DNA of 33,655 bases from Desulfobacterales bacterium (GTDB lineage Bacteria > Desulfobacterota > Desulfobacteria > Desulfobacterales > JAUYIZ01): NCBI GenBank assembly GCA_030688615.1, contig JAUYIZ010000310.1, positions 1-33,655 of the forward strand, written 5' to 3'. Below are positions 26,360 through 33,655 of the stretch, piece after piece. Below the pieces are notes generated by a model. That model did not search any database, was not told the DNA's origin, and worked only from the letters and a program-made list of their open reading frames with translations. The number at the start of each line of letters is the position of its first letter. Position 1 is the stretch's first letter. The position numbers and the translations under genes are program-made.

Positions 26360-27316
26360 ATGGCTAATAAATCTTGGGGAATTAAATTGGGTTCCGGAGG
26401 AATATGTGTTCCGTTCTGTGAATCCCACTCCATCGTTGGGCTAGGATGGAAAATGGTGAATTCGAATATTATTTCAAGCAGTTCGAAAGAGGCGTTGTGG
26501 CAGCATGTCAGCAATGTCTGCAATTATTCGGACAATCGAGCCATTGGTAGCGCGACCGGAAAACTTTTCCGATTTGCCCAGGAGTGCGCCATTGGTGATT
26601 ACATTTTCTACTATGATCCCCCCAATAAACACGTTCGCATCTGTCGCGTATTGTCTGAACCCTTATACCGTAATTTTGATTTGAATACCGACATTGATGT
26701 TTGGCATTATCGCGAGGTCGAGTATCCACTCAAACCCATCTCGATCTTGGATTTTTATGGGGTATTGAAGGGGAAACTTTTGGGCCCACGCATGAGTTTC
26801 TGGACAATATTCGGCGGCACCGATTATGTCGCACAGCTCCTTTCAGGCCGAAAGCCCGGAGCTGAGCAAACCAAAGAATATCAGGATACAATGACAGTTC
26901 TAAAAAAACTCATCTTAAAACAGGTGGAAGTATTTGCTGATCAAGATTGGGAAAAAGTCGCGGCAGACTTTCTAAAATCTCAAGGAGCCCAGATTGATGG
27001 TCGCATTGGCGGTAACAGGTCCATTATCGATGTTGAAGCAAGATTTGATCATGGCATATTCGGAGAAGACATCTGGAGAATTCAGGTTAAATGCTACAAG
27101 GACCGCAAAGTCGATTGGCCTCAGATCGAAAAAGATTTTCATCACGTTGGAGATGCCAAATTTTGCTATGTAGCAGTTTTTGGTTTTACCGATGAAGCAA
27201 GACGACAAGCTGAAGCGAATGGGGTTTTGTTATTGGAGGCAGTAGACTTCGTACCGTTCTTCATGAGTGGAAAACTGAGATCCGATTTGATATACAAATT
27301 GGGACTCACAGCATGA
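26360..27316 (+). CDS. Mrr-like restriction endonuclease with N-terminal PUA/EVE-like domain
   Basis: C-terminus 'DWEKVAADFLKSQGAQIDGRIGGNRSIIDVEARFDHGIFGEDIWRIQVKCYKDRKVDWPQIEKDF...AVFGFTDEARRQAEANGVLLLEAVDFVPFF' fits Mrr_cat; N-terminus 'WGIKLGSGG...IVGLGW...AIGDYIFYYDPPNKHVRICRVLSEP' is PUA/EVE-like. Start set at internal Met. Confidence 0.8.
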   Translation: MANKSWGIKLGSGGICVPFCESHSIVGLGWKMVNSNIISSSSKEALWQHVSNVCNYSDNRAIGSATGKLFRFAQECAIGDYIFYYDPPNKHVRICRVLSEPLYRNFDLNTDIDVWHYREVEYPLKPISILDFYGVLKGKLLGPRMSFWTIFGGTDYVAQLLSGRKPGAEQTKEYQDTMTVLKKLILKQVEVFADQDWEKVAADFLKSQGAQIDGRIGGNRSIIDVEARFDHGIFGEDIWRIQVKCYKDRKVDWPQIEKDFHHVGDAKFCYVAVFGFTDEARRQAEANGVLLLEAVDFVPFFMSGKLRSDLIYKLGLTA

Positions 27317-27590
27317 AAGAATCTGAGGGAGAGAAGCATATATCAGAGCGTCTGGCACAAAATGGGGTGGCGACTCACAACTTTGGCGAAGTGACGCGGT
27401 GAGCATGGCTGCGATATTAAGGCTTGGCATTGACCCCACCCCGAAAATCCTTTTGTCGCAGCCCTTGTTTTGCCCCATATTATCAAACCCCCTTTTCAAC
27501 ACGACAAGACGTTGTCGTCCCGTCTCGTTATTCTAACGGCCCATTTTAACTTTTTTACGAACAGGCATAAAACAGCAAGGAGGCGGGCTA

Positions 27591-27889
27591 TGCAAATGAA
27601 ACGGCAGGGTGACTTACTGCTCATGGAAATACCCCATATCCCATTCAATGCGACGAGACTCAAGCATCGAGTCTTGGCAGAGGGTGAGGTAACGGGCCAT
27701 TTTCACGAGCTTGATGGCGGTATTGTTTACGAAGTGGACGGGCGGCTTTATTTTCGAGTCGAGCCCGATGAAAAAGTCATCTTAATGCACCCCGAACATG
27801 GGTACCTGACCTTTGAGCCCGGCTGTTACAGCGTTAAACTCCAACGTGAATATATACCCGCGGGGCCTCCTCGACGTGTCGCAGATTGA
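27591..27889 (+). CDS. small conserved hypothetical protein, partner of MORN-repeat gene
   Basis: 'QMKRQGDLLLMEIPHIPFNATRLKHRVLAEGEVTGHFHEL...'; overlaps the downstream ORF. Confidence 0.6.
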
Positions 27890-28736
27890 GTGGACACCGG
27901 AGGATGCCGAGAAGAGAGGCCGGCTCTTTCATAAACTCATCAAGCCGGAGTGCGCCCTGGCTGTTTCCTGCGGCTACTGGGCAAGTGGCCGGCTGCATTT
28001 TCGCTATTTTGTATTAAGGAGCGAACTGCATGGGCAGGGCGCCAGCTGGTACCGGGACGGCCGCCGCGAATGCCTGGAATACTACCGTTGCGGCGTCAAA
28101 CACGGCCCCTTTCGCACCTGGCATGTGAACGGACAGCCGAGAGAGGCCTGCCTTTACCGTGACGGGGCACTGCACGGCGAACGCATGCTGTGGTGCCGCA
28201 GTGGCAAGGTTGACAGCCAGGAACAGTACCAGAAAGGCCGGCTTCACGGCCTGCGAAGAATGTGGCACCCGAACGGCCAGTTAAAATTGGTTGAATCCTA
28301 TCGGGAAGGCCGCCGGCATGGGGAGTGTCACATGTATGATGAAATGGGGCGCTTAACAGGCCAGAGCTATTATATTCGCAATCGCCAGGTGCCCGGCCGG
28401 CTGTACGAATTAAGCGCCCGCGGTCAACTGACAGCTAAAGACATTATTGCTATACCGGACTTCCACCAGCGATTACTGTTCCTGCAGGAATTAGGCTACG
28501 AGCGTTTTATGGCCCAAGTGCCGCACAAAACCCTGCAAACAGACGGCGACCGGACCCTGATCCGCATTGTCTGGCGTCGCGATGAAGAACCCATGGTTCT
28601 GGTCAAAGTACGCTGCCCGTCGACAGGCACCTATTATGCGTTGAGGGTACCGCCCAAGACGCGGACGATTCAAGAGGCAGTCGGCTGGACCTTCGGTGTG
28701 CGTGCTGACATCTATCATCCTATAGAGGAGAGCTGA
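27813..28736 (+). CDS. MORN-repeat (YwqK-like) protein with DUF6745-like C-terminus
   Basis: Repeats 'GVKHGPFRTWHVNGQPREACLYRDGALHGERMLWCRSGKVDSQEQYQKGRLHGLRRMWHPNGQLKLVESYREGRRHGECHMYDEMG'; C-terminal 'VLVKVRCPSTGTYYALRVPP...EAVGWTFGV'. The true start may lie further in. Confidence 0.75.
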   Translation: MSPAVTALNSNVNIYPRGLLDVSQIEWTPEDAEKRGRLFHKLIKPECALAVSCGYWASGRLHFRYFVLRSELHGQGASWYRDGRRECLEYYRCGVKHGPFRTWHVNGQPREACLYRDGALHGERMLWCRSGKVDSQEQYQKGRLHGLRRMWHPNGQLKLVESYREGRRHGECHMYDEMGRLTGQSYYIRNRQVPGRLYELSARGQLTAKDIIAIPDFHQRLLFLQELGYERFMAQVPHKTLQTDGDRTLIRIVWRRDEEPMVLVKVRCPSTGTYYALRVPPKTRTIQEAVGWTFGVRADIYHPIEES

Positions 28737-28781
28737 GTTGGAGTTCTGCAGGGTTGAATATGGGGATATGGGATATTTGCA

Positions 28782-28809
28782 TTGACAGAATGAAAAATAT
28801 GTATAAAAT
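28782..28809 (+). promoter_or_regulatory. candidate sigma70-type promoter
   Basis: TTGACA-N16-TAAAAT. Confidence 0.6.
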
Positions 28810-28871
28810 AACAAGTAAATATCTTGTGGTGAGCGCGAGCCCACGGCGGTGAGCACGCCATTGACAGAACC

Positions 28872-29004
28872 TAAATAGGTTGTAGCGAGATCCATACGGG
28901 GATTCTCATCAACTCCTTTAACCACATTGCCGTGTGTGGTCTGGCTCAAACACGGCGATCCGGGGGATCTCCATTTAATCCGCACGCTACGACCTGAGTA
29001 TTTA
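28872..29004 (+). ncRNA. candidate structured RNA/leader
   Basis: Nested stems 28877-28887/28985-28995 (11 bp, one GU), 28887-28893/28965-28971, 28929-28935/28950-28956; downstream of promoter and upstream of terminator at 29151. Confidence 0.5.
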
Positions 29005-29150
29005 AACCCACCTCAACAATCCAAAAACGAGACCTAGCTAAGCAATCCCAAGGGGTATTTTTCTAATTCCCTCCACGGGAGCAGTGTCTCTACTGATTTC
29101 ACCACCCTAAAAATTTCTTTTTTTTGTTTCTGGTTATGACCAGATCAATG

Positions 29151-29178
29151 CGGACGATTCGTCGGATCGTCCGTTTTT
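29151..29178 (+). terminator. rho-independent terminator-like hairpin
   Basis: cggacgat-tcgtcgg-atcgtccg followed by tttttg. Confidence 0.75.
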
Positions 29179-29214
29179 GTTTTCAGTCCTCGCGCGGCGG
29201 AATGCGAGGACAAA

Positions 29215-29808
29215 ATGAAAACAAAAAAGAATAGAAACACATCGAATAACAAGCCAAGAACCAGAGTGCGGACCGTTGATTTTATGAGAATTGAGGGGAC
29301 GGTGAATAATCAACCATTGAGCACCTTTGAACTCGACGTCCGCGAGAAGTTAGCAGTATCAGCATCGCCGCTGAACTTTATGATCCAGCAAGAAGACGAA
29401 GCCTTGAGAGATGAGCAGCGTCATGAAGCAAAGCAAACACTCAAGGAACTTCTCAAGGCCGCGCACCTTACGCGGAAACAGTTATGGTGCTACAGACTCG
29501 TTTTCAGGGAAGGCCGAACCATCCGTGATACCGCATTGCTGATGAAGGTCTCAGATGCGCGGATTTGCACCATGGTCGAAGGGATCAAAACCACCTTGAA
29601 GAGAACGGCGGCAAAGCTGGAAAACGGTCAGATGCTCTTTGAGCGTATTTCAGAAATGCCGCTTGAGGCGTGGGAAAAGCAGCTTTGCGATCTCAGACTT
29701 CGCAAAGGATTGTCGCTGAGGCGTATCGCTGCGGTCATGGGAATCAGTTGGCCCACTGTGCACAGGCGGGTAAAAGCCATTCTCGGCAGGCTGGTGGTTG
29801 AGGAATGA
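29215..29808 (+). CDS. sigma-70 region-4-like double-HTH regulator
   Basis: 'LTRKQLWCYRLVFREGRTIRDTALLMKVSDARICTMVEGIKTTLKR' and 'LRKGLSLRRIAAVMGISWPTVHRRVKAIL'. Confidence 0.75.
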   Translation: MKTKKNRNTSNNKPRTRVRTVDFMRIEGTVNNQPLSTFELDVREKLAVSASPLNFMIQQEDEALRDEQRHEAKQTLKELLKAAHLTRKQLWCYRLVFREGRTIRDTALLMKVSDARICTMVEGIKTTLKRTAAKLENGQMLFERISEMPLEAWEKQLCDLRLRKGLSLRRIAAVMGISWPTVHRRVKAILGRLVVEE

Positions 29809-29853
29809 AACGAACCCGTTAATTACGGGCGGTTTTTGACCAATACTATGGAG
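29805..29853 (+). promoter_or_regulatory. duplicated conjugation-operon leader motif, copy 2
   Basis: ATGAAACGAACCCGTTAATTACGGGCGGTTTTTGACCAATACTATGGAG; see copy 1 at 9776. Confidence 0.75.
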
Positions 29854-29939
29854 GAGGGTACGCGATGCACCAAACGGCGGGGCAAACGAAGCCCGGCTAA
29901 ATGCGTCAAACGGCCCTCCTTCCCAGTCGAGGAGGATAA

Positions 29940-30254
29940 ATGAATCAGAGAGTCCGGAATTTATTCATCACAGCAGGCAGTATCTGGATGACCTTGTTTT
30001 GGTTCGCCAGTGTTGCTTGGGCACAAGCTGCATCTGAGGAAGATCTCCGTTTTTTTCTGGAACGGGTTGGAGATTTCCTTATCCGGACGGTTGGCCCCGG
30101 GGTTCTCGTAATCGGTATGGCAGTTGCCGGGGTATCCATGGCTCTGGGAGATGAACAGGGAATGAGGCGGGGAGCGATTGCCGCAGGTGGCGGAGCCCTG
30201 ATCATGCTCTCCAGGGCCATCCTCGATCTTATTCAGAACGTAACCCATTTTTAA
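29940..30254 (+). CDS. VirB2/TrbC-like pilin
   Basis: Signal peptide ('FASVAWAQA'), two hydrophobic helices, Gly/Ala-rich; precedes VirB3/VirB4-like genes. Confidence 0.75.
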   Translation: MNQRVRNLFITAGSIWMTLFWFASVAWAQAASEEDLRFFLERVGDFLIRTVGPGVLVIGMAVAGVSMALGDEQGMRRGAIAAGGGALIMLSRAILDLIQNVTHF

Positions 30255-30263
30255 GGAGAAGCG

Positions 30264-30548
30264 GTGAGAAACGCAAAAGGATACAGAAAAATTCATGCCC
30301 GGAACAAGCTTTTTGGTCTGGAGTTCCCGGATTTGATGATTCTGCTTTTGGTTTATCTTTTTGTGTTTATGTTCTCGAAGAACCTGTTTTTGAATCTGCT
30401 GATCTTGTTGGGGCTTTATCTCTTTCTCACTTTCTACAAAAAAGGGAAACCGCCGCATTGGACCGAGTCCTGGATCCGGTTTCTGATGACAAATCGAAAT
30501 TATCGGGCCGCGAGAGAAGCTGAAAAGGAGATCTTTGATGACAAGTAG
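30264..30548 (+). CDS. VirB3/TrbD-like membrane protein
   Basis: 94 aa with two TM segments, immediately upstream of VirB4. Confidence 0.65.
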   Translation: MRNAKGYRKIHARNKLFGLEFPDLMILLLVYLFVFMFSKNLFLNLLILLGLYLFLTFYKKGKPPHWTESWIRFLMTNRNYRAAREAEKEIFDDK

Positions 30549-33063
30549 TCTGCTGCTTAAGACGCGGGATCTTTTACGTGGCGAGAAACAGATGCCCTTC
30601 TTTAAATTAATCGATCTCTATTCCGTCGAAGATGGGATCGCCGTGGGTGTTTCCGGTGCGATGGGATTGGGCTATCGATTCCGGGGGAGGGACCTGCTCC
30701 TACAAAATGATGCTGAGATCGAGTCTTTTGAAGTCAGGCTGCGGCGTTTCCTTAACCGTATGCCGGAGGGGGCAATGCTGCATTTTGTTGTTTCTTCGGA
30801 TAAGGCGGGAAAGGAGGCCGTTCAGGAAATCCTTCCCCGGGTACCGGTCGAAGAGAAATTGGCATCCAGAATTATTCAGGAAAAAGAGCATTTTTATCAA
30901 AAACACCCCTTCATTCAGAGAAACGTTTTTCTTTTTATTGTCATCAGCCCGCAGGGGAAAAGGGATCGCTCGTCATTCCTGCCTGATTTCAGTGCCGCAT
31001 TCGGGAAAAAAGCCAGACGATTGAGCCGGCTTGAATTCCAATCCTGTAAACAAGCGCTGGAACGAGTTGCGTCTGAGATAGCGGATGGATTTCGGAGTCT
31101 TGGTTTTTCACTCGAATTGCTGAATGACGATGATCTGTTGCGGTATCTCTACCAAATACTGAATCCGGATTATTCCGAGCACACCATACCGTTCAGCCCC
31201 TATTTTATGAAAAAAGGGACTGCTCATCCCGAACGGTCGTCGCTTAGAACCAGACTCCTGCTATCGGCGCCTTTGGTGGAAGACCGCTTTCTTTATCTCA
31301 ATCGCTATTTTCATAAGGCGGTCAATCTTGTGGAGCTTCCCGAGGAAACAACCTTGAAGTCGCTGAAGGATTTCGAGTCCGCCCTGGGCGAGGATTACCT
31401 TATGACAATGTCCATCGGCATTCCCGATCAGGAAAAGGAGAAAGGAAAAATCAAACGGCAGTTGAACTATACGAAGGCAAAGAGTTTCTTTTCCCGAAGC
31501 AAAGATCATGAAGCCATCGCCCGTGCCGGTGAAACCGACGAACTTTTGGGGACCATCGCAGAATCATCAGATCGATTCTTTCATTTTTCATTGGCGGTCG
31601 TGCTTAGGGCAAAGAGCCAGGAAAAGCTGGATAAGCGAATCCGGGAAGCGGTGCGGGCGTTTACGAGAATGGGGGATGCGCGTGGGATTGATGACCGATT
31701 GAATCATGACCGGCTTTTTCTTTCTTTTTTACCGCTTCAAGGCGACATGAACCCTCTTTCCTTTCTGATACGCTCAGAAGTTCTGGCCCACTTGCTTCCC
31801 GTACAGGCAAATTGGCAGGGTACCGAGAAACCGGGAGTCGTGCTGAAAACATACCGCAATGAGCCCCTGAAGCTTGATCTCTTCGATTCGAATCTGCAAG
31901 CCAAGCACTCGCTTATGCTCGGGACAACGGGATCGGGAAAGTCGTTTTTTACAAATCAACTTCTCCTGAGCTTCCTCACAGGCTCCCGCGACCAGGACGT
32001 GATCGTGATCGATCTGGGTGGAAGCTACCGGAGACTCGCGTCGTTAATAGGGGGATCCTATTTGGAAGTTGAATGCTCGGAGCGCTTTGCCTTTAATGTC
32101 TTTCCGCGTGCCGCAGTCCTTTTCCCGGAGGGGAAAGAAGCAGATGCTACATTTCTCCAATTCTTAAAAGAACTCCTTCGCAAAATGATAGCGCCCTCGA
32201 AGAACTGGTCCCCCAGTGAAAAAATGATTCTGGAACGGGCCATTCGCCAGGCTTATCAACCATTACGGCCAAATGAAGCACCTGTGTTGGGGGACATCGA
32301 GAGAGCTTTAAAGCAATTCTCGCAGGGGGATGATGAGGACCGGAAGAAAGCCTATCAATTCGCCAAAGAACTTTGCCTTTTTACCGAGGGCGAATATGGA
32401 AAGCTCCTGAACAGGCGAGGCTCCTTTGACATGGATGCCCGCTTTGTCGTCTTCGATCTGAGGAAAATCTCTCATTATCCCGAACTCCAGGAAATCCTGC
32501 TCATGATCATTCCTTTTGCGCTCAAACGTAAATTTGAAAATGTCGGTATCAAGAAACTCCTTGTTTTGGATGAATGCTGGCAGCTTTTAAAAGAATCGCA
32601 GGGGACGGAATTGGTCGAGGTGTTTTACCGGACGGCCCGGAAGATGAATGCGGCGGTTCTCTCGATATCACAGAACCCCGAGGATTTTCTCGACGCTACG
32701 ATATCGGCGGTCATGATCAATAACTCCCCGATTAAATATATTTTGCGACTCAAGAAAGGCCATGACCGGCTCGCAGCCTTTGGTTTCAATGAGAACGAGA
32801 TACAGGCGGTGCGCGAGCTGGACGGGAGGCAGGGCTTCTTTTCGGAAGTGTTTATCAAGTTCGATCAGGAAGGGGTTGTGGCCAAAGTGGAACCGACACC
32901 GCTCGAATACTGGATGGCGACAACAGACCCTCAGGATTCGGTGGAGGAGAAGAAGCTGCTGTCGATTCATCCGGGATTGACCCAACTGGAACTGTTAGAG
33001 CAACTGGCTGCCCGTTTCCCTAATGGCATAAGAACCGCAATGGAGTTGAGCGATGTGGGATGA
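30538..33063 (+). CDS. VirB4/TrbE/TraC-like conjugation ATPase
   Basis: Walker A 'LGTTGSGKSFFTNQLLLSFL', 'DVIVIDLGGSYRRLA', Walker B 'KLLVLDECWQLLKESQG', 'AVLSISQNPEDFL'. Confidence 0.92.
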   Translation: MTSSLLLKTRDLLRGEKQMPFFKLIDLYSVEDGIAVGVSGAMGLGYRFRGRDLLLQNDAEIESFEVRLRRFLNRMPEGAMLHFVVSSDKAGKEAVQEILPRVPVEEKLASRIIQEKEHFYQKHPFIQRNVFLFIVISPQGKRDRSSFLPDFSAAFGKKARRLSRLEFQSCKQALERVASEIADGFRSLGFSLELLNDDDLLRYLYQILNPDYSEHTIPFSPYFMKKGTAHPERSSLRTRLLLSAPLVEDRFLYLNRYFHKAVNLVELPEETTLKSLKDFESALGEDYLMTMSIGIPDQEKEKGKIKRQLNYTKAKSFFSRSKDHEAIARAGETDELLGTIAESSDRFFHFSLAVVLRAKSQEKLDKRIREAVRAFTRMGDARGIDDRLNHDRLFLSFLPLQGDMNPLSFLIRSEVLAHLLPVQANWQGTEKPGVVLKTYRNEPLKLDLFDSNLQAKHSLMLGTTGSGKSFFTNQLLLSFLTGSRDQDVIVIDLGGSYRRLASLIGGSYLEVECSERFAFNVFPRAAVLFPEGKEADATFLQFLKELLRKMIAPSKNWSPSEKMILERAIRQAYQPLRPNEAPVLGDIERALKQFSQGDDEDRKKAYQFAKELCLFTEGEYGKLLNRRGSFDMDARFVVFDLRKISHYPELQEILLMIIPFALKRKFENVGIKKLLVLDECWQLLKESQGTELVEVFYRTARKMNAAVLSISQNPEDFLDATISAVMINNSPIKYILRLKKGHDRLAAFGFNENEIQAVRELDGRQGFFSEVFIKFDQEGVVAKVEPTPLEYWMATTDPQDSVEEKKLLSIHPGLTQLELLEQLAARFPNGIRTAMELSDVG

Positions 33064-33151
33064 GGGATCTTGTGTGATGGCGGTGTTTTGTATGGTCATG
33101 ACACTATTCGCTTTGGCGGCATTTCTTATTTATGCCGCGAGGTATTTATGA
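33053..33151 (+). CDS. 32-aa single-TM small ORF between VirB4-like and VirB5-like genes
   Basis: MWDEGSCVMAVFCMVMTLFALAAFLIYAARYL*; overlaps VirB4 stop and (ATGA) the next ATG. Confidence 0.5.
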   Translation: MWDEGSCVMAVFCMVMTLFALAAFLIYAARYL

Positions 33152-33655
33152 AAAAGACAGCGATTCTATTTGTCCTTGTGCTTTTGATGCTCTGCCCGCT
33201 GAACCGCAAGGCTCATGCGGCGCTGCCGACCTTCGATGCGGTCAATGCCGCTCTGAGTGAATTGAGGAATGCGGTCATGCAATCACAATTTGCCCAGGAT
33301 ATTGCACTCGCAATGGAAAGGCTGAATCAGCTGAAATCGACTTATCAGGAGCTTCTCCGGTTCCATTCCGGCCTCGACGATTTGTTCGAAACCTGGGTCG
33401 GGGACCCCCTGCATCAATTCCTGAATGCGGGACAGGGCTTTCAGTTCACGTTTCCGGACTTCCCAGCGATATCGCCTCAAATCGATCTGATCCAAAATGC
33501 GCAAGGACCTTCAGATATTCGAAATGCTCTGGAAAATATAACGGGAAAGATCCCTCAAAGTGAAGCAAGACCTTACATCTTGTTCGAAGAAATGCAGGTA
33601 GTTGAGGGCCTGGACTTGGCTCAGAAGATTCGCCAATCGGGCGAGAACACCCGTG
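33148..33655 (+). CDS. VirB5/TrbJ-like protein, truncated by window end
   Basis: ATG at 33148 overlapping upstream TGA; signal peptide 'MKKTAILFVLVLLMLCPLNRKAHA' then helical 'MERLNQLKSTYQELLRFHSGLDDLF'; open to window end. Confidence 0.65.
   Translation, partial: MKKTAILFVLVLLMLCPLNRKAHAALPTFDAVNAALSELRNAVMQSQFAQDIALAMERLNQLKSTYQELLRFHSGLDDLFETWVGDPLHQFLNAGQGFQFTFPDFPAISPQIDLIQNAQGPSDIRNALENITGKIPQSEARPYILFEEMQVVEGLDLAQKIRQSGENTR

Noticed and set aside
28868-29010. Retron msr/msd-type ncRNA
   Set aside because: Long-range complementarity is reminiscent of a1/a2, but no reverse transcriptase ORF is present in the window.
30700-32985. Several minus-strand ORFs opposite the VirB4-like gene
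   Set aside because: Antisense to a well-supported ATPase with Walker motifs; no independent support.
1-33655. CRISPR array, rRNA, tRNA, transposase
   Set aside because: No regularly spaced direct repeats, no recognisable rRNA/tRNA sequence and no transposase/integrase motifs noticed; a tRNAscan/CRISPR finder run would be needed to be certain.

Overview
The window looks like part of an integrative/conjugative element (organism not determined). Conjugation genes sit in two blocks. Block 1 (about 9.9-15.3 kb) has a replication-relaxation-like protein, a VirD4/TraG-type coupling ATPase, PC4-like, RadC/JAB-like and DUF6573-like proteins, and small ORFs. Block 2 (about 29.2 kb to the window end) has a sigma-r4-like HTH regulator and VirB2-, VirB3-, VirB4- and VirB5/TrbJ-like proteins. 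Between and before the blocks is accessory cargo. The left cargo holds a HEPN-motif ORF pair, a Ser/Thr kinase-TPR protein, an HNH endonuclease overlapping a SAM methyltransferase, and two XRE regulators. The central cargo holds a WYL regulator divergent from a DUF2779-type Cas4/RecB-like plus DEDD-like nuclease, then a candidate DNA-base hypermodification/restriction neighbourhood (Nmad3-like, Nmad2-like, thymidylate synthase, a PD-(D/E)XK protein, a conserved hypothetical, and a PUA/EVE-like plus Mrr-like nuclease), then a MORN-repeat two-gene module. The most interesting non-coding signals are: (i) a ~49-bp motif present twice (9776 and 29805), upstream of both conjugation operons and ending in an ATG that opens a short basic ORF each time; (ii) a 118-bp three-way-junction inverted-repeat element at 9626-9743; (iii) a dense run of perfect hairpins at 8550-8774; (iv) a candidate structured RNA with promoter and terminator at 28782-29178. 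No relaxase, CRISPR array, rRNA or tRNA was recognised. All calls come from reading motifs by eye; no database search was run.
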